This document shows, piece by piece, positions 1 to 7,911 of a DNA stretch of 64,000 bases; within the stretch, counting starts at the first letter, position 1; each line of letters starts with the position of its first letter. Both the position numbers and the translations under genes were made by a program. The DNA comes from Sphingorhabdus rigui. Lineage in GTDB: Bacteria; Pseudomonadota; Alphaproteobacteria; Sphingomonadales; Sphingomonadaceae. The notes under the pieces are model-generated. The model was not told where the DNA came from and searched no databases. It was given only the letters and a program-made list of their open reading frames with translations. Location: positions 1,110,546-1,174,545 of the forward strand of contig NZ_JACIEA010000001.1 of the NCBI RefSeq assembly GCF_014196595.1, read 5' to 3'.

Positions 1-334
1 GAACCAATCCGCCCGCAATGGCCGCCGGAATCCAGATCGGAATAACCAGCACAAGGCAGACCGCGCCTTCGTCAAAAACCGCAACTGCAATTCCCGTGAG
101 GGTTAGAAAAAATATTGTTGGCCAGAAAAAACAGCCCATGGGTGAGCGTGATCCAGATGGATCGACATATTGCGTGACGAGGCCGCCCAGAGCCGCAGGG
201 ATGGCTAAGAGAGCAGTTACCGTGGAAATTTGGGAGTCGTCTTCCGGACCATAAAACAGGAAGAGCATGGCGCCGATGAGAATGCCGATCAGCGTCAGCG
301 TAACCCGCGTTCCAGAGGTTTGTTCGATTGTCAC
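1..334 (-). CDS. Small polytopic membrane protein, unknown function (partial, cut by left edge)
   Basis: About 111 codons are visible from a GTG start at 334; the C-terminus lies beyond the window. A GGGAGG ribosome-binding site ends 7 nt before this GTG, only 13 nt after the trpE stop, so the gene is very probably cotranscribed with trpE. The visible protein has about four hydrophobic segments (roughly residues 11-28, 43-60, 74-90 and 96-111) joined by short polar loops such as YGPEDDSQ and DPSGSRSP. I recognise no catalytic motif or named family. Its place between trpE and whatever follows, commonly trpG in this lineage, is the only clue to context. It is well supported as a gene; its function is unknown. 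Confidence 0.75.
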   Translation of the reverse strand, partial: MTIEQTSGTRVTLTLIGILIGAMLFLFYGPEDDSQISTVTALLAIPAALGGLVTQYVDPSGSRSPMGCFFWPTIFFLTLTGIAVAVFDEGAVCLVLVIPIWIPAAIAGGLV

Positions 335-347
335 GACAGCGCCTCCC

Positions 348-1823
348 TCATTGGCCAAATCCCGCCTCGCCAGCTACCCTTACCGCCTCACGCGCTGCCG
401 CAATGAGCGCCCCGGCTTTTGCCTCGCACTCGCGCTGCTCATATTCGGGATTGCTGTCCGCGACGATACCGGCGCCGGCTTGCACATGGAGGACGCCGTC
501 TTTTACGATGCCGGTCCGCAAAACGATGCAGCTGTCCATGTCGCCATTGGGCGAAAAATAACCGACACCGCCCGCATAGGCGCCGCGGGTTTCGGGTTCG
601 AGTTCGGCAATAATTTCGCAGGCGCGCACCTTGGGCGCACCTGAAACGGTGCCGGCGGGAAAGCCTGCGAACAAAGCATCGATGGCGTCTTTATCGTCAG
701 CAAGCTCTCCAACAACGTTGGAGACGATGTGCATCACATGGCTGTAAAATTCGACCATATAGCTGTCGGTGACAGTGACGCTGCCACCTTTGGTCACGCG
801 GCCAACGTCGTTTCGGCCCAAGTCCAACAGCATCAGATGTTCCGCGCGCTCCTTGGGGTCAGCCAATAACGAGGCGCGGTTTTCAGCGTCTTCGATGCTG
901 CTCTTGCCGCGCGGGCGCGTTCCAGCGATTGGCCGGATTGTGACCTCGCCGCCGCGCGCGCGGACCAATATCTCCGGACTGGAACCGATCAGCGCAAAGC
1001 CGGGAAGATCGATGAAGTATAGAAATGGCGAAGGATTAATCCGGCGCAAAGCGCGGTACAAATGCACAGGCGGCAGATCAAAAGGTGCCGTGAAACGCTG
1101 GGCAAGCACGACCTGAAATATATCGCCTGCCTCAATATAATCTTTGGCCGACGCAACCATCTGGGCATAGCGGCCCTCGGGCAATACGGGTGTGAGTTTG
1201 ATTTCGCGTTCTTCGGATACTGACATCGCGCCGGTCAAGGGCACTTGACCTAGGTTCAATAACCGCTCTGTCTCATCGAGGCGCTCATTCGCCAATGCCA
1301 CAGCCTGTGCATCATTCAGGCCCGTCCAAACTGGCGATACGAGGAACACTTCGTCTTTCAGCCGGTCGAAGACCAATATGACAGTTGGGCGGACGAATAG
1401 CATGTCCGGCAGCTCAAGCGCCGATTGCGGCGCCCGCGGGAGCTTTTCGACCAAGCCAATTGTCTCATAACCGAAATAGCCCACCAAGCAGGCAAGGGCG
1501 GGGGGCAGCTCTTCGGGAACATCCATGCGGCAGTCCGCGGCGAGTGCCCGTAACGCATCCAGGGATGGCAGAGGAGAGGGCGCAAACGCGGTCCTGTCGG
1601 TCATCCACTGACTATTGATTTCGGCTTTATCGCCGGCCGCCCGAAACACCAGATCGGGTGCGATACCAATCAGGCTATGCCGTCCGCGTGTTTCGCCGCC
1701 TTCAACCGATTCCAGGATGAAATCACCGCGTTCCGGAACAAACAGCTTCAGCGCCGCTGATACCGGGGTTTCGGTATCAGCAATGCGCTTGCGCCATATG
1801 AGTTCAGGTTTAGTTGCCGTCAC
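348..1823 (-). CDS. trpE: Anthranilate synthase component I
   Basis: TrpE makes anthranilate from chorismate with ammonia supplied by the glutamine amidotransferase subunit TrpG, the first committed step of tryptophan synthesis. With the GTG at 1823 the protein has 491 residues, a normal TrpE length. The N-terminal domain carries the LES tryptophan-binding motif (residues 37-39, in FILESVEGG), which mediates feedback inhibition in the family. The C-terminal chorismate-binding domain shows IRPIAGTRPRG, LGRNDVGRV and AGAGIVADSNPEYE. The frame is open upstream to an ATG at 1883, but that start would overlap the preceding gene by 74 nt and add a tail unlike TrpE. The GTG at 1823 overlaps it by 14 nt, suggesting coupled translation; no strong ribosome-binding site is visible for either start. 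Confidence 0.95.
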   Translation of the reverse strand: MTATKPELIWRKRIADTETPVSAALKLFVPERGDFILESVEGGETRGRHSLIGIAPDLVFRAAGDKAEINSQWMTDRTAFAPSPLPSLDALRALAADCRMDVPEELPPALACLVGYFGYETIGLVEKLPRAPQSALELPDMLFVRPTVILVFDRLKDEVFLVSPVWTGLNDAQAVALANERLDETERLLNLGQVPLTGAMSVSEEREIKLTPVLPEGRYAQMVASAKDYIEAGDIFQVVLAQRFTAPFDLPPVHLYRALRRINPSPFLYFIDLPGFALIGSSPEILVRARGGEVTIRPIAGTRPRGKSSIEDAENRASLLADPKERAEHLMLLDLGRNDVGRVTKGGSVTVTDSYMVEFYSHVMHIVSNVVGELADDKDAIDALFAGFPAGTVSGAPKVRACEIIAELEPETRGAYAGGVGYFSPNGDMDSCIVLRTGIVKDGVLHVQAGAGIVADSNPEYEQRECEAKAGALIAAAREAVRVAGEAGFGQ

Positions 1824-3750
1824 GGTTGGTGAGGCGGGTGCGCACTTCTGCGATCCCGTCTTCATTCTTTTCAACACCGGCATCCTTCGATGCAGCGACG
1901 ATCAGCTGTGCCGCATATTCCTGCTGCAATATGCCGGAAAGCTCTTGCTTGCGGGCACGAAGCAGATCCGCATTGCCGCTGGCGTTGCCTTTGATGACAT
2001 CGGTCAGATACACCACATACCATCCGCGATCGCCGCCAGCCTGAACAATTTTGGCGGTGCCTTTTTTCATGGCGAACATGAGCGACAATGGCGGCGGCAC
2101 GGGCTGGCCTTCGCGATAGAGATCCGCGCGCGTGCCGGTCAGCCGTTCAATCTGCGCGCCTTGGACATTGGCCGCGGCAAGAGCCGCCTGAAGCGATTGG
2201 CCGCTATCGACCAGCTTGCGCAAACGGTCTGCAGCCGCCCGCGCACCCTTTGCGCCTTCGGAAAACGCCCATTGTTGCTGAACCAAAGCGCGGACGTCGC
2301 TAAGCGGTGGCGGCGCGGCCTCATCATAATCGGCAACAGCGATCATCGCGAATTTCTCGCCGGGTACCAGCTCGATCAGCTGGGCTTCGCCGTTCGTTTC
2401 CATTTGGAATGCTGCGGGCAAAATGACCTGCATTTCCGGAATAGGCTTATATGCGGGGTTGGAGATATCCTGACCCGTCGCCAGCAATTTCGGCGAGGTA
2501 TTCACCGTCAGGCCGTTTTGCTTTGCAATGTCAGATATCGTGCCGCCATCGGCAAATGCATCTTCGATTTCCGAAGTCATCTCGATCAGCATTTCTTCGC
2601 TGCGTGTCTGCAGTAATTCTTTTTCGATTTCCGCGCGGGCAGCGGCAAGTGACTTTGCAGCGACATTGTTCACGCTGTCGACACGTGCGACGGTCCAGCC
2701 CAGCTTGCCGCGGGCTGGCTTTGCCAATGTACCCTGCTTTGCGGCAAAGACCGCGTCTGCAACCGCAGCGGTCGCGGTGCTCGCCAGGCTGCTTTTGGTG
2801 ACGTTGGCGGTTGTCGTTACGGACAGACCCAAGCCGTTGGCGACGTCGGCCAATGATTTGCCCGCCGCGACTTGGCTCATGACAGACTTTGCAGCAGCTT
2901 CGGTTGGCACGATCACTTGGCTGATATTGCGGCTTTCCGATGCGGCAAACTTTAAAGCATTGGCTTTATAATATGCCGCGATGTCGGCTTCCGTCGGTTT
3001 TGCACGACCTGCAATGATAGTCTTATCAAAAATGGCGTAGCTGATTGCGCGCTTTTCAGGGATCGTGAATTTTACCGCGTTATCCGAATAGAATTTGGCC
3101 AGTGCCGCAGTGCTTGGCGGGGCCTTGGGCAAAAATGCAGTGGCGGGAATCGAAGCGATTTGTCCCGCACGCTGCTCAAGCATCAACGATGCATAAGGCA
3201 GAGCCATGCCATCGGGCGCCGCCGGACCGCTTGCCGCAGCCGGCAAGATTTGCTGCGCAAACAAATTCTGTGTCAGATCGTCTCGGATGGCTTTTTCACT
3301 GACACCAATTTGTTGGGCAAAGGCGCGAAAGGCGTCTGCACTAAACTTACCATCAAGCCCCATGGACCCGGGTATTTTGCGAATCTCCGAATCCACGAGA
3401 CGCTTGCTGACGGCGACACCATATTCTTCACCAAAGACAGTGATGGCGTAGCGATTGATTAGCTGGTCGAGCGTTGCATCCAATCCACCACCTTCGACAA
3501 AACCGGCCATATTGAGGGTTGGGTTGTTCTGACGCTCTGCCTTTAAGCGATTATCAAGGGCATCGTTAAGCTCACCCAATGTGATGTTCCGGTCACCCAC
3601 GCGAGCGACGTTACCGCCACTCAAGCCACCAAAGCTGCCTGATCCGGACACATCGCCAAGTGCGAAGGCGATGGCAATCATCCCGATGAATACCAACGCG
3701 AAAATTGCGCCGAATTTGGAGTAAATGAGCGAACGAATGGAGGTAATCAT
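1810..3750 (-). CDS. ppiD: PpiD/SurA-type periplasmic folding chaperone
   Basis: This 646-residue membrane-anchored protein has one N-terminal transmembrane helix (about residues 10-32, YSKFGAIFALVFIGMIAIAF), then a SurA-N-like helical region and a central parvulin-like segment (around RNISQVIVP). The layout is that of PpiD, which helps newly exported proteins fold near the Sec translocon. The rotamase part is divergent, so isomerase activity is uncertain. The ATG at 3750 has an AGGAAA site 9 nt upstream; an earlier in-frame start at 3822 has no such support and would add a tail before the helix. It leads the ppiD-trpE-membrane protein cluster and is divergent from tpiA, with a 154-nt shared intergenic region. 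Confidence 0.88.
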   Translation of the reverse strand: MITSIRSLIYSKFGAIFALVFIGMIAIAFALGDVSGSGSFGGLSGGNVARVGDRNITLGELNDALDNRLKAERQNNPTLNMAGFVEGGGLDATLDQLINRYAITVFGEEYGVAVSKRLVDSEIRKIPGSMGLDGKFSADAFRAFAQQIGVSEKAIRDDLTQNLFAQQILPAAASGPAAPDGMALPYASLMLEQRAGQIASIPATAFLPKAPPSTAALAKFYSDNAVKFTIPEKRAISYAIFDKTIIAGRAKPTEADIAAYYKANALKFAASESRNISQVIVPTEAAAKSVMSQVAAGKSLADVANGLGLSVTTTANVTKSSLASTATAAVADAVFAAKQGTLAKPARGKLGWTVARVDSVNNVAAKSLAAARAEIEKELLQTRSEEMLIEMTSEIEDAFADGGTISDIAKQNGLTVNTSPKLLATGQDISNPAYKPIPEMQVILPAAFQMETNGEAQLIELVPGEKFAMIAVADYDEAAPPPLSDVRALVQQQWAFSEGAKGARAAADRLRKLVDSGQSLQAALAAANVQGAQIERLTGTRADLYREGQPVPPPLSLMFAMKKGTAKIVQAGGDRGWYVVYLTDVIKGNASGNADLLRARKQELSGILQQEYAAQLIVAASKDAGVEKNEDGIAEVRTRLTNRDGN

Positions 3751-3904
3751 GAATTGCAATTTCCTGATATCACGGACTGTGCCGATTGTTGCGTGACGCT
3801 TTAGGCGGCAAGGCTTTGGCAATCAAGGGATAGACTTGCTCCGATTGTCGAAAGCATGCCAGAGCCCAAACAAGATTCGCAAACCCTAAAGATAGGATAA
3901 TGGC

Positions 3905-4651
3905 ATGCGTAAGTTGGTTGTCGGAAACTGGAAGATGAATGGCGTGGCAAGCGACTTAGCCGAGATTGCCGCTATTGCGGAAAAGTCGCTCAGTTATCCG
4001 GCTGTAGAATCCGCGTTATGCTTGCCAGCAACCCTCATCAGCCGCGCGTGTGATATTGCACAAGACTTGCCCATTGGCGGACAGGACTGCCACATACAGC
4101 CATCCGGCGCACATACCGGATGTGTGTCGGCGGATATGTTGGTTGATGCGGGGGCGTCTTTGACAATCGTCGGACACAGCGAACGCCGCGCCGCGCAACA
4201 TGAGCAGGATCACGAGGTGCTGGCAAAGGCGCAAGCCGCGCACAAGGCGGGCCTGAAAGTGATCATCTGTGTCGGGGAAACGCTTGCCGAGCGGGACGCA
4301 GGCAATGCGCTACATATCGTTTTGGGACAGGTTGCAGGTTCATTACCCCAGAACATATCTGGCGACTGGTTGAGTGTTGCGTACGAGCCCGTTTGGGCCA
4401 TCGGCACCGGGCGCATTCCTGAAATGGCGGATGTACGGGAAATGCACGGCGCCATTCGTGCAGCACTGGTCGATCGTTATGGCACGATCGGCAATAGCGT
4501 CCGGATTCTATATGGCGGTTCCATGAACGGAGACAATGCGGCCGAGCTTTTGGCGGTTGAAAATGTCGATGGCGGGTTGATTGGCGGCGCAAGTCTGACC
4601 TGCGCGAAATTCGAACCCATTTTAGCAGCAGCGCAAGCTTTCGGTGAATAG
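3905..4651 (+). CDS. tpiA: Triosephosphate isomerase
   Basis: This enzyme interconverts dihydroxyacetone phosphate and glyceraldehyde 3-phosphate in glycolysis and gluconeogenesis. At 248 residues it has normal family length. Key residues are all visible: Lys10 in GNWKMN, the electrophile His91 in GHSERR, the catalytic base Glu161 in YEPVWAIGTG with the adjoining flexible loop, and the phosphate-binding GGS and GGLIGGAS near the C-terminus. The cytosolic protein is followed by secG and pyrG on the same strand with gaps of about 80 and 100 nt, a grouping common in alphaproteobacteria. Confidence 0.97.
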   Translation: MRKLVVGNWKMNGVASDLAEIAAIAEKSLSYPAVESALCLPATLISRACDIAQDLPIGGQDCHIQPSGAHTGCVSADMLVDAGASLTIVGHSERRAAQHEQDHEVLAKAQAAHKAGLKVIICVGETLAERDAGNALHIVLGQVAGSLPQNISGDWLSVAYEPVWAIGTGRIPEMADVREMHGAIRAALVDRYGTIGNSVRILYGGSMNGDNAAELLAVENVDGGLIGGASLTCAKFEPILAAAQAFGE

Positions 4652-4729
4652 CATTGAAGAACAGTCATGCGCTCGCTATGTGAGCGCAACAACCGGCAAC
4701 TTATTGCCTTTCATTATTCGGAATTCATC

Positions 4730-5089
4730 ATGGGCATTTTCCATTTTCTCATCGTTGTTCAGGCTATTATCGCAGCCTCGCTTGTTGGCATTATCCTGAT
4801 GCAGCGTTCTGAAGGCGGTGGTTTGGGAATGGGCGGAAGCCCCTCAGGATTGATGTCCGCACGTGGTGCAGCCGACTTTCTGACGCGTATGACCACCATA
4901 TTGGCGACCTTGTTCATCGTGCTTTCGATTTCATTGGCGTTCGTCGCTGCGCAAAAAGGTGGCACGGGCGAAATTGATAACAGCCTTCAGCGTACCGAAG
5001 TGCCTGCGACTCCAACTGCACCTGCGACGACTGCTCCAGCAGCCCCAGCTTCGGCGGCGCCTGCAACCGAAGTTCCGCTGGATAAATAA
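4730..5089 (+). CDS. secG: Preprotein translocase subunit SecG
   Basis: SecG is the small membrane subunit of the SecYEG channel that stimulates SecA-driven export. The predicted protein has 119 residues with two transmembrane helices (about residues 1-20 and 52-74) joined by the conserved glycine-rich cytoplasmic loop (RSEGGGLGMGGSPSGL). An Ala/Pro/Thr-rich low-complexity tail follows, common in alphaproteobacterial SecG. The ATG at 4730 was chosen because it places the first helix at the N-terminus; the frame is open to 4667 but the added residues are polar and unlike SecG. It lies between tpiA and pyrG. Confidence 0.95.
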   Translation: MGIFHFLIVVQAIIAASLVGIILMQRSEGGGLGMGGSPSGLMSARGAADFLTRMTTILATLFIVLSISLAFVAAQKGGTGEIDNSLQRTEVPATPTAPATTAPAAPASAAPATEVPLDK

Positions 5090-5189
5090 TCGCTTCGGCA
5101 CAAAAAACGGTTTTTACACAGGTTATTTTTCGGTGAACAGATTCGTTCGCTTGTGTTTTACCGCAAACGTGTCTTAAGCCTTTTCTCCC

Positions 5190-6824
5190 ATGGCACGGTT
5201 CATTTTTATCACCGGTGGCGTGGTCTCCTCGCTTGGCAAAGGTCTTATGGCAGCATCGCTTGCTGCCCTTTTGCAAGCGCGCGGATACCGCGTTCGAATC
5301 CGGAAGTTCGATCCTTATCTCAATGTTGATCCAGGCACGATGTCGCCTTATCAGCATGGCGAAGTCTATGTGACTGATGACGGGGCGGAAACCGACCTCG
5401 ACCTTGGGCATTATGAACGGTTTACGGGCGTTTCTGCACGGCAGTCCGACAACATAACGTCGGGTCGCATTTATCAGACCATCATTCAAAAGGAACGTCG
5501 CGGGGATTATCTCGGCGCGACGGTTCAGGTCATCCCGCATGTGACGGATGCTATCAAGGAATTCGCCAAGGCGGATACCCAAGACCTTGATTTCGTTTTG
5601 TGCGAAATTGGCGGAACGGTTGGCGACATTGAATCGCTGCCCTTCATCGAAGCCATTCGCCAGCTGCGAAACGAGCTTGGCCGCGAACGGACATTGTCCG
5701 TGCATGTCACCCTTGTTCCCTATATTGCGGCGGCAGGCGAGCTGAAGACCAAGCCGACGCAGCACAGCGTGCGCGAACTTACATCATTGGGTATCCAACC
5801 CGATGTCCTTTTGTGCCGATGCGAACATCCGCTGCCCGAAAATGAGCGCGCGAAAATCGCTGCATTTTGTAACGTACGCAAAGAGGCGGTTATTCCTGCC
5901 TTGGACGCGAAAAGCATTTACGCAGTTCCGCTGCAATATCACGCAGAAGGCTTGGATAATGAAGTCCTGCGCGCGTTCGGACTGGAATCAGATGGTGAGC
6001 CTGATCTTACCCGCTGGGATGATATCATTGACCGCCAGTTAAACCCCGAAGGTGAAGTCACCATTGGCGTTGTCGGCAAATATGTTGGCCTTGCCGACGC
6101 ATATAAATCCTTGAATGAAGCACTAACGCATGGCGGACTTTCGAACCGCGTAAAGGTGAACATCAAGTGGATCGACGCTGAACTGTTTGAGCAGTCGGAA
6201 CACGACATTGCAGCAGCGCTTGAGCCCATGAATGCTATCCTCGTTCCCGGCGGCTTTGGTGAGCGCGGGTCGGAAGGTAAGATTGCAGCCGTCAAATTTG
6301 CACGGGAGCGTGAAGTTCCGTTCTTTGGCATTTGCCTCGGCATGCAAATGGCGTGCATTGAAGGTGCGCGGAACACCGCAGGTATCACCGGCGCATCAAG
6401 CACCGAATTTGGCCCGACCACCGAACCCGTTGTTGGCATTATCACCGAATGGATGAGCGAAGAGGGCATCCAGAAACGTGAAACGGGCGGCGATCTCGGC
6501 GGCACGATGCGCCTTGGCGCCTATGACGCAAAGTTGGCTGGAAACAGTCATGTCGCGGGTATTTATGGCACGCAGGATATTTCTGAGCGGCATCGTCATC
6601 GCTATGAGGTCAATGTTCATTACAAGTCTGCGCTGGAGCAGGGCGGTCTTGTGTTCAGCGGGATGTCACCAGACGGTGAGCTGCCAGAAATCGTAGAGCG
6701 CCCGGATCACCCGTGGTTTATCGGCGTGCAGTTCCACCCAGAACTGAAATCGCGTCCGTTTGCGCCGCACCCGTTGTTTGCAAGTTTTGTTGCTGCGGCG
6801 GTGAAGCAAAGCCGACTGGTGTAA
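5190..6824 (+). CDS. pyrG: CTP synthase (glutamine hydrolysing)
   Basis: PyrG converts UTP to CTP using ATP and glutamine, the last step of pyrimidine nucleotide synthesis. The 544-residue protein has both domains. The amidoligase domain starts with the nucleotide-binding loop [10 protein letters not shown] (residues 9-18). The C-terminal class I glutamine amidotransferase has catalytic Cys382 in GICLGMQ and the His516/Glu518 pair in [10 protein letters not shown]. Length and motifs match bacterial CTP synthases without truncation. It is the last gene of the tpiA-secG-pyrG group; a GC-rich hairpin at 6941-6966 separates it from the convergent heat-shock gene. Confidence 0.98.
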   Translation: MARFIFITGGVVSSLGKGLMAASLAALLQARGYRVRIRKFDPYLNVDPGTMSPYQHGEVYVTDDGAETDLDLGHYERFTGVSARQSDNITSGRIYQTIIQKERRGDYLGATVQVIPHVTDAIKEFAKADTQDLDFVLCEIGGTVGDIESLPFIEAIRQLRNELGRERTLSVHVTLVPYIAAAGELKTKPTQHSVRELTSLGIQPDVLLCRCEHPLPENERAKIAAFCNVRKEAVIPALDAKSIYAVPLQYHAEGLDNEVLRAFGLESDGEPDLTRWDDIIDRQLNPEGEVTIGVVGKYVGLADAYKSLNEALTHGGLSNRVKVNIKWIDAELFEQSEHDIAAALEPMNAILVPGGFGERGSEGKIAAVKFAREREVPFFGICLGMQMACIEGARNTAGITGASSTEFGPTTEPVVGIITEWMSEEGIQKRETGGDLGGTMRLGAYDAKLAGNSHVAGIYGTQDISERHRHRYEVNVHYKSALEQGGLVFSGMSPDGELPEIVERPDHPWFIGVQFHPELKSRPFAPHPLFASFVAAAVKQSRLV

Positions 6825-6940
6825 CGATTCGGTACGCTTTCATCGGTGCATTGGCATCGACAAAGCGACTCTTTCAAAAAGTTGCAATCGCCGTTCACAC
6901 CCGTGCGAACCCATTGCGACCCGGGCTAATAAGATGTGAA

Positions 6941-6966
6941 GGGGCGGACGAGCAATCGACCGCCCC
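6941..6966. terminator. GC-rich hairpin between convergent pyrG and hsp20
   Basis: A perfect 7-bp stem (GGGGCGG at 6941-6947, CCGCCCC at 6960-6966) with a 12-nt loop lies between the two convergent stop codons. Neither side has a good U-run (AAACAAATTT on plus, TTCACATCTT on minus), so it may act as a weak bidirectional terminator or as a transcript-end stabiliser. Confidence 0.5.
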
Positions 6967-6974
6967 AAACAAAT

Positions 6975-7460
6975 TTAGGCTGCGTTTGTGCCTTTTTTCT
7001 TGGCGCTATCTGCGTGCTCAATCACATTAGCTGCAGTTTTGCCGCCAATTGCGATCTTGCGTGGTTTCAATGCTTCCGGCACTTCGCGCACTAACGATAT
7101 AATCAAAAGACCATCGGCCATATCAGCGTCGGTCACATGAATATGGTCCGCAAGTTGGAAGCGACGCTCGAAATTGCGGCTCGCGATGCCCATGTGCAGA
7201 AAATCGCGATTGTCGTTGCCTTCAGCCTGCTTGCTGCCCGTGACGATCAACAAATTCTGCTGTGCTACAATGTCAATCTCGTCGGATTTGAAACCCGCTA
7301 CTGCGACGGTGACTTGATAGTCATTTTCGCCGGTGCGTTCGATATTGAAAGGCGGATAGTTTTCGTTTGTGGCCGCGCGCCCGGTATTTTCGAGCAGTTC
7401 AAACAAGCGGTCAAAACCGACTGTGTTCCGGCGATATGGTGTAAAATCAAAACGTTGCAT
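6975..7460 (-). CDS. Small heat-shock protein, Hsp20/IbpA family
   Basis: A cytosolic ATP-independent holdase of 161 residues. The start MQRFDFTPYRR...FDRLFELLE is typical of proteobacterial IbpA-type proteins. The middle is an alpha-crystallin domain (about residues 35-130, with the pattern YQVTVAVAGF and DGLLIISL), and the tail holds the I-x-I motif (KIAI) used in oligomer assembly. The ATG at 7460 has a GGAG site 8 nt upstream; the open frame extends to 7481 but lacks such a site. It is monocistronic, with a heat-shock-like promoter at 7554-7582 and a leader that resembles a ROSE RNA thermometer. Confidence 0.95.
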   Translation of the reverse strand: MQRFDFTPYRRNTVGFDRLFELLENTGRAATNENYPPFNIERTGENDYQVTVAVAGFKSDEIDIVAQQNLLIVTGSKQAEGNDNRDFLHMGIASRNFERRFQLADHIHVTDADMADGLLIISLVREVPEALKPRKIAIGGKTAANVIEHADSAKKKGTNAA

Positions 7461-7545
7461 ATCAAATTCTCCATCAAGCAATTTGGTGTGTGCTAACCCC
7501 GCAAGCGCAGCAGTCAGCTATGTCGTTTTGGAGCCTTTCGACCTC
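7461..7545 (-). ncRNA. Candidate ROSE-type RNA thermometer in the hsp20 leader
   Basis: The approximately 85-nt leader can form three successive hairpins on the minus strand: GGAG/CTCC; GCTGACT/GGTTAGC; and a start-proximal one at 7463-7485 with a perfect 6-bp base stem (CAAATT/AATTTG). That last stem buries the GGAG ribosome-binding site opposite TTGCT, placing a G opposite a G. The U(U/C)GCU motif facing the Shine-Dalgarno sequence, with a G-G pair, is the known signature of ROSE elements, which open on heating and are common upstream of alphaproteobacterial hsp20 genes. Assignment is by pattern only. Confidence 0.62.
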
Positions 7546-7553
7546 CGGTTGAT

Positions 7554-7582
7554 GAGATGGGGAGTGCACCCAAAATTGCAAG
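7554..7582 (-). promoter_or_regulatory. Sigma-32 (RpoH)-like heat-shock promoter of hsp20
   Basis: On the minus strand CTTG (7582-7579) is followed after 16 nt by CCCCATCTC (7562-7554). This closely matches the heat-shock promoter pattern CTTG...CCCCAT. Transcription would begin near 7545 and give a leader of about 85 nt, a usual size for a ROSE-controlled transcript. Confidence 0.65.
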
Positions 7583-7610
7583 ATGAAAAAATGCATCGCA
7601 AAACAAAGGC

Positions 7611-7650
7611 ACAAAAAACAAGGCCGCCCGGATGTTTCCGAACGGCCTCG
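7611..7650 (-). terminator. Rho-independent terminator on the minus strand
   Basis: The arms AGGCCG (7621-7626) and CGGCCT (7643-7648) enclose a second inner stem (CGGA/TCCG). On the minus strand the hairpin is followed by TTGTTTTTTG (7620-7611), a strong intrinsic terminator. It lies upstream of the hsp20 promoter, so it must end a transcript coming from the right, where the 7677-7799 ORF lies 28 nt away. Confidence 0.75.
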
Positions 7651-7676
7651 CTCTGCAGCTTTGCTAGCGCGTAGTT

Positions 7677-7799
7677 TCAGTCCTCTACCGGTCCCCACCG
7701 GCGGGTCTGATTTTCCCCCTGAACCATCGGCCTGTACAGGCTCTCGACGAATTCCACGCCGTCATCATCCTTTGCGGGCTGCTTTGCAATTGGAACCAC
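7677..7799 (-). CDS. Candidate 40-residue protein divergent from lolC
   Basis: A short open frame starts at GTG 7799 and stops at TGA 7677, between hsp20 and lolC. The predicted product is charged and soluble, with the core GVEFVESLYRPMVQGENQTR followed by RWGPVED. Codons have the GC-rich third positions of the surrounding genes, and a strong terminator follows 28 nt downstream, so something is transcribed here. Against it: the only purine-rich site (GGTGGA) is just 2 nt before the GTG, and the gene is short. A small RNA is the main alternative. I do not recognise the family. Together with the terminator this explains most of the 450-nt gap between hsp20 and lolC; the remaining 7800-7911 should hold the divergent promoters, which I could not pinpoint. 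Confidence 0.45.
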   Translation of the reverse strand: MVPIAKQPAKDDDGVEFVESLYRPMVQGENQTRRWGPVED

Positions 7800-7911
7800 A
7801 CTCCACCGAACGCTTTTTCAAAGGCTGTTGCACCACTGCAACAATGCTTGCCAGTCCTCATGGTGGAACCTAAGAACCGGATATGCCGAAAACATTGACG
7901 AGTGACCGCAC

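Noticed and set aside
1615-2616. A 333-codon plus-strand frame
   Set aside because: It lies entirely antisense to trpE and ppiD, which have clear family motifs; its composition is that of a shadow frame and no ribosome-binding site is present.
7677-7799. Known housekeeping RNAs (6S, SRP, RNase P, tmRNA) as an explanation for the stretch before lolC
   Set aside because: I looked for their signature sequences (for example the GGAAGGGAGCAGCC-like SRP loop and the RNase P GAGGAAAGTCC) and found none.
7583-7873. A 96-codon plus-strand frame before lolC
   Set aside because: It runs through a strong minus-strand terminator and opposite the better 40-codon ORF; Arg/Pro/Ser-rich shadow composition.
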